Shown: piece by piece, positions 18,279 through 27,092 of the stretch
Numbering within the stretch: position 1 is the stretch's first letter
Layout: each line of letters begins with the position of its first letter
The notes under the pieces: generated by a model
What the model was told of the DNA's origin: nothing
The model's input: the letters and a program-made list of their open reading frames with translations, nothing else
The model's database searches: none
Made by a program: the position numbers and the translations under genes
Origin: Nitrospira sp.
GTDB taxonomy: Bacteria > Nitrospirota > Nitrospiria > Nitrospirales > Nitrospiraceae
Assembly: GCA_018242685.1 (NCBI GenBank)
Contig: JAFEBM010000027.1
Location: forward strand, 100,979 to 164,978
Length of the DNA: 64,000 nt
Reading direction: 5' to 3'

Positions 18279-18295
18279 AGAAAACTGTGAGTTTA
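18272..18295 (+). repeat. Direct near-repeat flanking the LEPR-xLL gene, copy 2
   Basis: Partner of 15181-15204, same orientation, about 20 of 24 bases identical, beginning CCGGTGCAGAAA. Confidence 0.45.
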
Positions 18296-18303
18296 CGAGG
18301 ATC

Positions 18304-18344
18304 TGCCAGGATGCCCCGCTCGGAAGAGCGGGGAGGAATGGCAG
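18304..18344. ncRNA. Nested structured element (possible RNA or mobile-element end)
   Basis: Outer stem CTGCCA (18304-18309) with TGGCAG (18339-18344), inner stem CCCCGCTC (18314-18321) with GAGCGGGG (18326-18333), GGAA tetraloop, and a purine-rich symmetric internal loop (GGATG opposite AGGAA). It is followed by a second stem (GGAGG/CCTCC) and a real terminator at 18389. The form recalls RNA ends of IS200/IS605-type elements, but there is no transposase here. An independent small RNA or attenuator is also possible. Confidence 0.3.
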
Positions 18345-18388
18345 CCCATAGCGTAGCGGAGGAACAAAAACCCTCCTGGTTCAAAAAG

Positions 18389-18413
18389 CCCCGCCTGGAA
18401 GGGCGGGGTTCTT
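18389..18413 (+). terminator. Rho-independent terminator
   Basis: CCCCGCC (18389-18395) pairs with GGCGGGG (18402-18408), preceded by AAAA and followed by TTCTTT. It closes the structured stretch and isolates the LEPR-xLL gene from the export cluster starting at 18630. Confidence 0.8.
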
Positions 18414-18629
18414 TACTTGGAGAATTTTGAGCATCCTACCATGCGGGTGTAGATGACTCGCCAGATCATCCGGAGTTCGTTCGCCGCAAAGCGGCTATCG
18501 CAGCTGCCGGATACTGTAATTATGCAGGGAGAGGTTCGTCTCGGCATAATGGCTGTTGATGTTCTGTAAGTGGCTACTGATCGGCTTCCCACTAAGTAAG
18601 TTTCTTTCCTCCCCAACACAATCACCAAG

Positions 18630-20537
18630 ATGGATGAACAGGTCAGTGCTCAGCACGCAGGTCTGAAGGGAAAGGCGGAGGCGCTGATTGCGACGCTGGC
18701 GCAAGCTGAGGCTACCCACGATCATGTGCTCTGGACTGCCTTTGCTGAAGCTGCGACTGTTGAAACCTTCTGTCGAAGCTGGCTCGCGCTGCAATGTCGC
18801 CTGATCGAGGGTGTGCAGGCAGGAGTGGTGCTGCTCGGTCCGGTTGATCGAGGTCCGTTTTGCCCCGTGGCGACCTGGCCGGAAGGCCTCCACAACCTCC
18901 AACATCTCACGAACACCATTGAGCGAACACTAGGGGATCGACGATGTTGTGTCTTGCCCAGTGAGTCGGTGGATGGCAAGCCGCTGAACCGCCACTATGA
19001 AATCGGGTGTCCCGTTGAGGTGCGCGGCGCCTTGCATGGGGCTGCCGTGCTGGAGATCACCTCAAATTCCGATGTGGAACGGCAGGGGATGATGCGGCAG
19101 CTGCATTGGGGAGCAGCCTGGCTCGAACTGTTATTCGTACGGGAAGCTGTCGCGGCGGAGAAAGTCACGCGCGAACGGATTCAGACCGCCCTCGATCTGG
19201 TTGCCATGTCCGTCGGTCATGACCGGTTCTATGCCTCGGCTCTGGCGTTGGTGAATGCGTTGGCGACGAGTCTCTCATGTGACCGCGTGAGTATTGGATT
19301 CGTGACGCGGGGCCGCACGCGTGTGGTCGCCGTGTCGCACAGCGCCGAATTCAAAGAACAGACCAATGTGATTCGTGGGCTGGCTGAAACGATGAACGAG
19401 GCTGTCGACCAGCGTGAGACCATCGTCTATCCGCCACCGGCTGAGGGAGCGGCGTTGGTCATGTATGCCCATGCGGCGTTTGCGAAGGAACATGGGAGCG
19501 GAGCGCTGCTGTGCCTGCCGTTGGAAGCAAGCGGGCAGGCTGTCGGCGCCCTGCTGTTGGAACGGCCAAGAGAACGATCCTTCGACGAAACGAGCGTTGT
19601 GTTGTGCCGGTCGGTGGCGGCGCTCATCGGGCCTGTGCTGGAAATCCATCGGCGCGAAGACCGTTGGATTGGCGGAAAGATCTGGGATTCACTCACACGG
19701 TATGTTCATGACCTGTTCGGTCCCAGGCATGTGGCATTGAAGGTGACGACGGCGTCTCTTCTAGGCCTGCTGGCCTTCTGTGTCCTGGCCGAGGGCGAGT
19801 ATCGGGTGTCGGCCAAGACGGTCTTGGAGCCGACCGTCCAGCGAGCAGCCGCAGCGCCCTTCAATGGATATATTCGGGAGGCGCCTATTCGAGCCGGCGA
19901 CGTGGCGCGTTCCGGCGATGTCTTGTGTACGCTCGACGATCGTGAGTTACGGCTTGAGCGTCTGAAGTCTGTGAGCAAGCTCGAAGAGTATCGGAAGGAG
20001 TATCACAAGGCGATGGCCGAGCGGGAGGCCGCCAAAGTCGAAATTGTCACCGCGCAGATGAATCAGGTGCAATCGGAAATCGCCCTCTTGGATGAGCAGC
20101 TGGCGCATACGCGTGTGCTGGCGCCGTTCGACGGAATCGTCGTCAGCGGAGATCTAAGCCAGTCGTTGGGGTCGCCGGTTGAAAAAGGCAAGGTGTTGTT
20201 CGAGATCGCTCCGCTCGACAGCTACCGTGTGGTGCTGGAAGTCGACGAGCGTGACATTGCCGACGTACAGGTCGGGCAGCACGGACAGCTGTTGCTTTCG
20301 GCTTTTCCCTCTGAGTCGGTGAGGGTCACCGTCGCGAACGTCATGCCGGTGTCGACCGCGAAGGAAGGACGCAATTTTTTCCGCGTGGAAGCGACACTCG
20401 ATCAGGCGCACGGCCGGCTGCGCCCAGCGATGGAGGGAGCAGGCAAGGTCGAGGTCGATCGGCGCCTGCTGGTCTGGATCTGGACGCATCAAGTGGTGGA
20501 CTGGATCCGACTTGCGGTATGGGCGTGGCTGCCGTGA
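18630..20537 (+). CDS. GAF-domain HlyD-type membrane adaptor
   Basis: 635 residues. Residues 45-165 look like a divergent GAF domain and 195-340 are a clearer GAF domain (small-molecule or protein sensor), both cytoplasmic. One membrane helix lies at about 368-388. The periplasmic remainder is HlyD-like: first lipoyl half (AAPFNGYIREAPIRAGDVAR), a coiled coil (445-505), second half (VLAPFDGIVVSGDLSQSLGSPV), then a beta-barrel domain. The C terminus ends in Trp-rich hydrophobic residues. Combining sensing domains and an export adaptor in one chain is rare. It is the first gene of a five-gene plus-strand cluster, and the ATG has only a weak ribosome site. Confidence 0.85.
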   Translation: MDEQVSAQHAGLKGKAEALIATLAQAEATHDHVLWTAFAEAATVETFCRSWLALQCRLIEGVQAGVVLLGPVDRGPFCPVATWPEGLHNLQHLTNTIERTLGDRRCCVLPSESVDGKPLNRHYEIGCPVEVRGALHGAAVLEITSNSDVERQGMMRQLHWGAAWLELLFVREAVAAEKVTRERIQTALDLVAMSVGHDRFYASALALVNALATSLSCDRVSIGFVTRGRTRVVAVSHSAEFKEQTNVIRGLAETMNEAVDQRETIVYPPPAEGAALVMYAHAAFAKEHGSGALLCLPLEASGQAVGALLLERPRERSFDETSVVLCRSVAALIGPVLEIHRREDRWIGGKIWDSLTRYVHDLFGPRHVALKVTTASLLGLLAFCVLAEGEYRVSAKTVLEPTVQRAAAAPFNGYIREAPIRAGDVARSGDVLCTLDDRELRLERLKSVSKLEEYRKEYHKAMAEREAAKVEIVTAQMNQVQSEIALLDEQLAHTRVLAPFDGIVVSGDLSQSLGSPVEKGKVLFEIAPLDSYRVVLEVDERDIADVQVGQHGQLLLSAFPSESVRVTVANVMPVSTAKEGRNFFRVEATLDQAHGRLRPAMEGAGKVEVDRRLLVWIWTHQVVDWIRLAVWAWLP

Positions 20538-20651
20538 CAAATGAAAGACTGTGAAGCCTATCTCATAGGGAAGTTCAAGTGTCCCGTTTCCAATTTCAGA
20601 CAGAGACGATTGTGGGAACTTGAAACCTGAAACTCGCAACGTGAAATCACC

Positions 20652-22799
20652 ATGAGCGAAGTCCTCTTCAGCCCGTTCTGGTACCGTGTGGCGTCCCTGA
20701 CCCCCCGGCTTCGCAGCCATACCACGCTGCACCGCCATCACTATCGCGGACAGACCTGGTACGTCCTGCAAGACCGATCGAACGAACGATTCCATCGATT
20801 TTCTCCGGCCGCCTTCTCGTTCATTGGCCTGATGAACGGTGTCCGCTCGGTCCAAGATCTGTGGGAGCTCTGCTCGACCAAGCTTGGAGACAATGCACCT
20901 ACCCAGCCGGAAGTCGTGCAGTTGTTGAGTCAGCTCCATGCCGCGGATGTCTTGCAGTGCGACATCCCTCCGGACATCGCCGAACTCCTGGGTCGTCACG
21001 AGAAACAGCGACAGCAGAAATGGCAGCGGCGGCTGATGAACGTGTTCGCCTGGCAGTTTCCTCTCTTCGATCCTGAGCGGTTTCTACAACAGTTCGTCCC
21101 ACTCGTTCGCCCCTTCTTTTCCTGGTGGGGAGCGGTTCTCTGGTGCCTTATCGTCGGGCCGGCCGTTTTGGTCGGTGCGGCGCACTGGTCCGATCTCACC
21201 GCCAATCTTATAGATCGCATGACGGCGCCTCAGAATCTGGTGCTGTTGTGGCTGCTCTTTCCCGTGATCAAGACTCTGCACGAATTCGGCCATGCCTTCG
21301 CCGTGAAAGCGTTCGGCGGCGAGGTGCATGAAATGGGGATTATGCTCCTGGTCCTTTCGCCTGTACCCTATGTGGATGCTTCAGCCTCGTCCGCGTTTGC
21401 GGGCAAATGGCAGCGCGCCGTCGTGGGCACAGCGGGCATGATTGTAGAATTGGTCCTCGCGGCGATGGCCGTCTACGTCTGGGTCAGTGTCGAGCCTGGT
21501 ACCGTACGAATCCTCGCGTATAACACCATCTTTATCGCCGGTATCTCCACCGTGATGTTCAACGCGAATCCGCTGTTGCGATTCGACGGCTATTACATTC
21601 TGACCGATGTCCTGGAAATCCCGAACCTTCGCCAACGGGCCCATACCTATCTCGGGTATCTCTGCGAACGTTATCTCTTCGGTTGCGATGACGCACCGGC
21701 GCCCCACGCCACGGCGGGTGAACGCGCCTGGTTCGTCGGATATGCTGTTGCGTCGTTCATCTATCGGGTGTTCGTTGTCGTGGCCATTCTGCTGTATCTC
21801 ACGGACCAGCTGTTCATGCTGGGGGTGGTGTTTGCCGTGCTGACCGCGGGGACTTGGTTTGTATTGCCCTTGGGGAAGGGAGTCCAATATCTCTTCATAA
21901 GTCCGAGGATTCGTCGTGTGCGTGGGCGAGCCGTTACCGTGAGTATGGCTATGGTCGCCGGACTTGTCTCGGTGCTGACACTGGTGCCTGTACCGTTCCG
22001 AACCAGAGCGGAGGGCATCGTCTGGATTCCGGACGAGGCATTCGTGCGGGCCAACATCGATGGGTTCGTTGAACGAGTGGTGGCGGTCCCTGGCTCGATG
22101 GTCAAGCCCGGTGATTTATTGGTGGTCTGTCATGATCCCGTCATCGAGATGGACGTGAAGGTGCTCGAGGGGCAATTGCTGGAGATTCGGGCGCGAGTCC
22201 GAGAGCAACTCGTCGACAACCTGGTTAGGGCGAAAATGTTGGAGGAGGAGCAGCGGTACATCGAAGAGCGTCTGGCGCGCGCGCAGGAACAGCGATCGGA
22301 ACTTGTGATCAGAAGTCGGACGACGGGGACGTTCGTCATTCCAAAGGCGGCGGACATGCCCGGACGATTTGTCAAACGGGGCGAGCTCCTTGCTCATGTG
22401 GTGGACCTTCAGACGATCATCATCCGCACGATTGTCGATCAAGGTGATATCGACCTGATTCGGCATCAGACACAAGCCGTCCAGGTTCGCTTGGCTGAGC
22501 GGTTGGCTGAACCGATGCCGGCGGCGATCACTCGCCTCATTCCAGCCGCCAGCGAGGAGTTACCGAGCCCGGCCTTGGGCAGTGAAGGTGGGGGACAGGT
22601 ACCGCTCGATCCCCATGATTCGAAGGGGCACATAGCGATCAAAAAACTGTTCCAGATCGATTTGGAGCTGCCCGTGCAACACGGCATCCTCAACGTCGGC
22701 GGGCGAGTCTACGTCCGATTCGATCACGGACGAGAAGCCTTAGCGGTTCAATGGCATCGGCAGGGACGCCAGTTATTCCTGGCGCGATTCAATGTTTGA
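20652..22799 (+). CDS. PqqD-like / M50 zinc peptidase / HlyD fusion membrane protein
   Basis: 715 residues. Residues 30-105 resemble a PqqD-type winged helix (the RiPP recognition element fold that binds leader peptides). Residues 150-440 are a polytopic M50 (site-2 protease) region with the zinc motif HEFGH (H210, E211, H214) and the second motif NPLLRFDGY (306-314, metal ligand D312). Residues 445-620 contain lipoyl/HlyD halves with a short coiled coil. Both zinc motifs look intact. The family is often annotated as a putative peptide zinc metalloprotease and travels with HlyD proteins. It overlaps the SecA-like gene by 8 bases, so the two are co-translated. Confidence 0.87.
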   Translation: MSEVLFSPFWYRVASLTPRLRSHTTLHRHHYRGQTWYVLQDRSNERFHRFSPAAFSFIGLMNGVRSVQDLWELCSTKLGDNAPTQPEVVQLLSQLHAADVLQCDIPPDIAELLGRHEKQRQQKWQRRLMNVFAWQFPLFDPERFLQQFVPLVRPFFSWWGAVLWCLIVGPAVLVGAAHWSDLTANLIDRMTAPQNLVLLWLLFPVIKTLHEFGHAFAVKAFGGEVHEMGIMLLVLSPVPYVDASASSAFAGKWQRAVVGTAGMIVELVLAAMAVYVWVSVEPGTVRILAYNTIFIAGISTVMFNANPLLRFDGYYILTDVLEIPNLRQRAHTYLGYLCERYLFGCDDAPAPHATAGERAWFVGYAVASFIYRVFVVVAILLYLTDQLFMLGVVFAVLTAGTWFVLPLGKGVQYLFISPRIRRVRGRAVTVSMAMVAGLVSVLTLVPVPFRTRAEGIVWIPDEAFVRANIDGFVERVVAVPGSMVKPGDLLVVCHDPVIEMDVKVLEGQLLEIRARVREQLVDNLVRAKMLEEEQRYIEERLARAQEQRSELVIRSRTTGTFVIPKAADMPGRFVKRGELLAHVVDLQTIIIRTIVDQGDIDLIRHQTQAVQVRLAERLAEPMPAAITRLIPAASEELPSPALGSEGGGQVPLDPHDSKGHIAIKKLFQIDLELPVQHGILNVGGRVYVRFDHGREALAVQWHRQGRQLFLARFNV

Positions 22800-24783
22800 T
22801 CTGGCGCGCGAACGAACTGCGTTACACAGTGCGTATCCAGAACGGCATGTCCTGAAAGAGGGGTGGTTCGACCGGCAAGGGGCTCGCCTGGCCAATCCTC
22901 TGCTGCGTCGGTACCGCATGCGTCAATGCAGGAACACGACGATCGTGACACAAGTGGCGAAGCACGGCCTGGACCTCGCACAGCTTTCGGACGAGCAGCT
23001 CACACAACGAGCCAAACAGTTGCGCGGGACTTTGCGCCGCGACGGGCTTTCGGAGGAGCGAGTGTGCCGTTCATTCGCTCTGATCCGGGAAGTAGCGCAT
23101 CGGGCGCTCGGCCAACGACACTACGACGTACAGCTTCTCGGTGGCTGGGTGCTGCTCAACGGTTGTATCGCAGAAATGGCGACCGGGGAAGGCAAAACGC
23201 TCACCGCGACACTGGCGGCGGCGACGGTGGCTATGGCTGGGGTGCCGGTCCATGTCATCACGGTCAATGACTACCTGACCGCGCGGGATGCTCGGGAGAT
23301 GCACCCCCTCTACGAGATGCTTGGCCTCAGCGTCGGGGCCGTCACCCATGAGCTGGATACGGTCGCGAGACGCAGCGTCTACAGTTGCGACGTGACCTAC
23401 TGTTGTAATAAGGAGCTGGCGTTCGACTATCTTCGCGACCGGTTGCTGGTTGGGCGACAACCGAATCGTATTCAACTCCAACTGGAACAGCTGTACGGCG
23501 ATGCCGCCAGGCTGCGGCAGTTGGTCCTACGGGGTTTGTGTTTCGGGATTGTCGATGAAGCCGACAGTGTGTTGGTGGATGAAGCGCGAGTGCCCTTGAT
23601 CCTTTCCGGTGCGGGGGGTGAAGTGCCGGAAAAAGCCATCTACGAGACGGCTCTGGATCTTGCTCGCGGCTTAGTGCGTGAGCAAGACTTTTGGCTGGAT
23701 GGCCGGGAGCGAACCATCCGCCTGACTCCGAGCGGCAGGACCATGCTCACGAATCGCGCGATTGGTCTCAAAGGAATCTGGTCGGGGCCGAGACGGCGGG
23801 AAGAGTTGGTCCGCCAGGCGCTCACGGCGCTCTACCTCTTTCAGCGCGATGTGCACTATTTGGTGCGCGAGGAGAAGGTGCAGATTATCGACGAATATAC
23901 CGGCCGGCTCATGCCTGATCGATCCTGGGAACATGGCCTGCATCAACTCATCGAATTGAAGGAAGACTGCCCGCTGACACCGATGAACAGGCCGCTGGCA
24001 CGCATCACCTACCAACGTTTTTTTCGACGGTATCTCTGGCTCTCCGGGATGACCGGAACCGCGCAGGAGGTAGCCGGTGAGCTCTGGATTGTCTACCGAC
24101 TTGCGGCGGTTACGATTCCGATGAATCGCCCGCTTCAGCGCCGGTGGATGGGGGAGAGGTTATTCGCCACAGCGGAGGAAAAGTGGGAGGCAGTCGTGAA
24201 TCGGATTGCAGCGCTGCGGGGACAGGGGCGTCCCGTTCTCGTCGGGACGAGATCCGTTGAAGCTTCCGAAATCCTGAGTCAGCAACTCACAAGGGCGAAG
24301 ATCGAACATGTGGTACTCAACGCCAGACAGGATGAGGAGGAGGCCGCGGTCGTGGCCGCCGCCGGTACGCATGGGCGAGTCACGGTGTCCACCAATATGG
24401 CGGGGCGTGGCACCGACATTAAATTACCCCGCTCGGTCGCACAAGCCGGCGGGCTACATGTGATTGCGACCGAACGGCACGAAGCCAAGCGTATCGATCG
24501 GCAGCTCTACGGACGGAGCAGTCGGCAGGGAGACCTCGGCAGCTACGAAATCGTAACCTCGCTGGACGACGAGCTGCTGGTCACTTCACAGGGAAAACTG
24601 CCCCGATGGATCGCAGCGCTGCTCCTGAAGCCGGGCATACCAGCGGAGGGATGGTTGGCACGGTTTCTGGTGCGTTGGGCTCAGCGATCGGCGGAACGGT
24701 TGCATACCCGTATGCGCCGGGAATTACTCCAGCATGAAGATGAGCTCGAATCCACGCTCGCGTTCTCGGGGCGGGTGGAATGA
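22792..24783 (+). CDS. SecA-like DEAD translocase ATPase, short form
   Basis: 663 residues against about 840-900 for housekeeping SecA. Motor motifs are present in order: MATGEGKT (Walker A, 129-136), TVNDYLTARD, GIVDEADSVLVDEAR (Walker B), TYQRFFRRY followed by LSGMTGTA, STNMAGRGTDI and RRID-type QLYGRSSRQGD. Only about 100 residues follow the last motif, so the helical wing/scaffold and the C-terminal Cys/His zinc tail that binds SecB and lipids are missing or shrunken. It is therefore not the housekeeping SecA. It lies between the M50-HlyD and HlyD/TolC genes, implying a motor for a dedicated export route. Confidence 0.88.
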   Translation: MFDLARERTALHSAYPERHVLKEGWFDRQGARLANPLLRRYRMRQCRNTTIVTQVAKHGLDLAQLSDEQLTQRAKQLRGTLRRDGLSEERVCRSFALIREVAHRALGQRHYDVQLLGGWVLLNGCIAEMATGEGKTLTATLAAATVAMAGVPVHVITVNDYLTARDAREMHPLYEMLGLSVGAVTHELDTVARRSVYSCDVTYCCNKELAFDYLRDRLLVGRQPNRIQLQLEQLYGDAARLRQLVLRGLCFGIVDEADSVLVDEARVPLILSGAGGEVPEKAIYETALDLARGLVREQDFWLDGRERTIRLTPSGRTMLTNRAIGLKGIWSGPRRREELVRQALTALYLFQRDVHYLVREEKVQIIDEYTGRLMPDRSWEHGLHQLIELKEDCPLTPMNRPLARITYQRFFRRYLWLSGMTGTAQEVAGELWIVYRLAAVTIPMNRPLQRRWMGERLFATAEEKWEAVVNRIAALRGQGRPVLVGTRSVEASEILSQQLTRAKIEHVVLNARQDEEEAAVVAAAGTHGRVTVSTNMAGRGTDIKLPRSVAQAGGLHVIATERHEAKRIDRQLYGRSSRQGDLGSYEIVTSLDDELLVTSQGKLPRWIAALLLKPGIPAEGWLARFLVRWAQRSAERLHTRMRRELLQHEDELESTLAFSGRVE

Positions 24784-24802
24784 GGGTTGGAGCGAACGTA
24801 GC

Positions 24803-25675
24803 ATGTTGACGACGGATCAAGAGTCGTTCGTCAGGCACGTCAGGAATGGGCTGCGTCGGTGCCGCTATCTGGGATGGGCTTCGATATGCCTTGCCGTCGG
24901 CTGGTTTGGTTGGATTGCCTCTAGTGAGGCCTCCGACAATCTGGCCTGCATCATGAAGCCATATATGGAAGTGTCTATCGGATCGCCGGTGGAAGGCATC
25001 ATCCAGGCTGTGCATGTGGACCGGGGAGACTGGGTGACTAAGGGGCAGGTTGTTGTCGCACTAGAGGCAAGCGTGGAAAAAACCACGGTCGCGCTGGCCA
25101 AGACGAAGGCGGAAGCGGAGGCGACGATCAGGAGCACACAGGTGAAAATGGCTTTCAGCGCCAGGAAGCTTGAGCGGGCGATGGATTTGTTTAAATCCAA
25201 TTCAATCGCGAAGCATGAGCTGGACGAGGCCGAGACGGAACGGAATCTGGCGGAAATCGCGCATCTGGAGGCGACAGAAAAGAGACACGTCGACGGGCTG
25301 GAGTGGCAACGGGCCACGGCGGCTCTGAACCTCCGCACGATCTCTAGCCCGTTGAGCGGCGTCGTGGTCGACCGGCTGTTGTCTCCCGGGGAATTGGCCG
25401 GGAAGACGCCCATTCTCAAACTGGCTCAAATCAATCCACTGCGGATTGAAGTCTTCGCGCCGTTGAGCCTGCTGGGTAAAGTAACGTTGGGTATGAAGGC
25501 GGCGGTGCATCCGGAAGGCAGCGCCGCGAACCCCTATCAGGCTCATGTGACCGTCGTGAATCGCGTGATTGACAGTGCGAGCGGGACATTCGGCGTCCGC
25601 CTCGAAATGCCGAACCCCAATAACGCTCTGCCGGCAGGGTTGACATGCACCGTCAGGTTTTATACGGCGCGGTAG
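24803..25675 (+). CDS. HlyD/RND-type periplasmic adaptor
   Basis: 290 residues: an N-terminal membrane segment (CRYLGWASICLAVGWFGWIA), first lipoyl half (GSPVEGIIQAVHVDRGDWV), a coiled coil (80-165), second half (ISSPLSGVVVDRLLSPGELA), and a short beta-barrel domain ending in PAGLTCTVRFY. The ATG at 24803 is preferred because the alternative at 24734 would overlap secA by 50 bases without a ribosome site; neither is strong. Third HlyD-type chain of the cluster, directly before tolC. Confidence 0.85.
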   Translation: MLTTDQESFVRHVRNGLRRCRYLGWASICLAVGWFGWIASSEASDNLACIMKPYMEVSIGSPVEGIIQAVHVDRGDWVTKGQVVVALEASVEKTTVALAKTKAEAEATIRSTQVKMAFSARKLERAMDLFKSNSIAKHELDEAETERNLAEIAHLEATEKRHVDGLEWQRATAALNLRTISSPLSGVVVDRLLSPGELAGKTPILKLAQINPLRIEVFAPLSLLGKVTLGMKAAVHPEGSAANPYQAHVTVVNRVIDSASGTFGVRLEMPNPNNALPAGLTCTVRFYTAR

Positions 25676-25691
25676 GGGCAAGAGGGATCTG

Positions 25692-27092
25692 ATGAGCGGC
25701 ATGCCCGTGTCCGGGAGACTCAGTAAAAAGGTGGAGGCGCCGCCTGAACGAATGTACGGTCGAGTCCTGGCGGCTCTCTGCGTCTTGGCCTGGATACTTT
25801 CAGCAAGTTCGACAGCATGGGCTCGGGAGAGCGAGGCGCTCGCGCCGCCGGAGAATCTGCCGGTTCTGAACCTGTCGCTGGCGGAGGCCATCGACTTGGC
25901 GCGCGACAAGAGTCCGAATGTTCATCTATTTCGTGAACGAATCGAGACCGCGCGTGCGGCTTCGCGCACTCAATTGGGGGCGCTCCTTCCGAACCTGGCT
26001 GCTATCGGCAAGTACAACACACAAACGTTCTTTCTGGGCACCATTGGTGGGAGACCGGTTCGGACCGATCCATTCGATATCGTCGACGGTCGCGCCTCTT
26101 TCACTCAATCACTTTTCAGTCTGAGTTTGATCGAACGGTGGCGAGCGTCCCGCTCGGCTCTACAGGTTGCTGAACTGGACTCCGTCACCACCGAGAACGA
26201 TACCGCAGCCAAGGTCGCTCTGACCTACTTTGAAGTGCTACGCAATCAGCAGATGCAGGAGGCTCGGTCGGCCAACGTCGCCCTTTATGAAGATTTGGTC
26301 GCGTTCGTCAGGAACCGGCAGGCGGGAGGCATGGCGACGGGTCTTGATGCAGCGCGGTTGGAATCTCAACTGGAGAATGAGCGGCAGCGGTTGGAACTCG
26401 CCAAAGGAGAGGTTGAGCGGGTCAAACTGACCCTGCTCAATCTAATCGGGATTGGCTATGACCTCATGCTCCACCTCACAGACGACATGAAAGCCTATGA
26501 AGGACACCTCCCATCGTTGGACAGTATTCTGGCGGCGGCTCATACCGATCGGCCTGAGCTCAAGGCTCAGCTGCAACGGATCAGGACTGCGGAATTGAGT
26601 TTGCGATCGATTAAGGGCGAGCGACTCCCCTCCTTGTCGGCAGATGGAAACTATGGGTTGATCGGGAATCGATTTGAGAACAATACTGGTACCTACAACC
26701 TGGGAGTCCAGATGTCGATTCCGATTTTCGACGGAGGGCAACGCGAAGGCCGCATTGGACAGAGTTTGAGTGAATTCAACCAGGAAAATTACAAACTGGT
26801 CCTGGTCAAGAACCAGATCGGGATGGAAGTGCGTGATGCGCTGGTGACCTTGAAAGCTTCTCTTGAACAGCAGCGCATTGCAAGAGACGGTCTTAAAGCC
26901 TCAATGACCGAGGTGAGTCTTGCTCGGGAACGCATCCGGACGTTGAGCTCGAACACACTGGAATTGTCGAATGCGTTGTTTTCACTCGTGCGTGCGAAAG
27001 ATAACATGATCGACGCTCTCTTCCGTGTCAATGCCTCGCGCGTCAATTTGGCCAGAGCGAAGGGTCAGGTAGAACAATTGCGCAACCTGTAA
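25692..27092 (+). CDS. TolC-family outer-membrane efflux protein
   Basis: 466 residues: signal peptide (about 20-45, cleavage near TAWA|RES), then two TolC repeats of paired helices and barrel strands. The segment GRPVRTDPFDI and SLFSLSLIERWRASRSAL is nearly the same as in the TolC at 48152, showing that the two are close paralogues. It supplies the outer-membrane duct for the cluster begun at 18630. Spacing of 16 bases after the HlyD stop marks one operon. Confidence 0.9.
   Translation: MSGMPVSGRLSKKVEAPPERMYGRVLAALCVLAWILSASSTAWARESEALAPPENLPVLNLSLAEAIDLARDKSPNVHLFRERIETARAASRTQLGALLPNLAAIGKYNTQTFFLGTIGGRPVRTDPFDIVDGRASFTQSLFSLSLIERWRASRSALQVAELDSVTTENDTAAKVALTYFEVLRNQQMQEARSANVALYEDLVAFVRNRQAGGMATGLDAARLESQLENERQRLELAKGEVERVKLTLLNLIGIGYDLMLHLTDDMKAYEGHLPSLDSILAAAHTDRPELKAQLQRIRTAELSLRSIKGERLPSLSADGNYGLIGNRFENNTGTYNLGVQMSIPIFDGGQREGRIGQSLSEFNQENYKLVLVKNQIGMEVRDALVTLKASLEQQRIARDGLKASMTEVSLARERIRTLSSNTLELSNALFSLVRAKDNMIDALFRVNASRVNLARAKGQVEQLRNL

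Noticed and set aside
22792..24783. Housekeeping SecA
   Set aside because: Too short after the last motif and embedded in an HlyD/TolC cluster; treated as an accessory motor.
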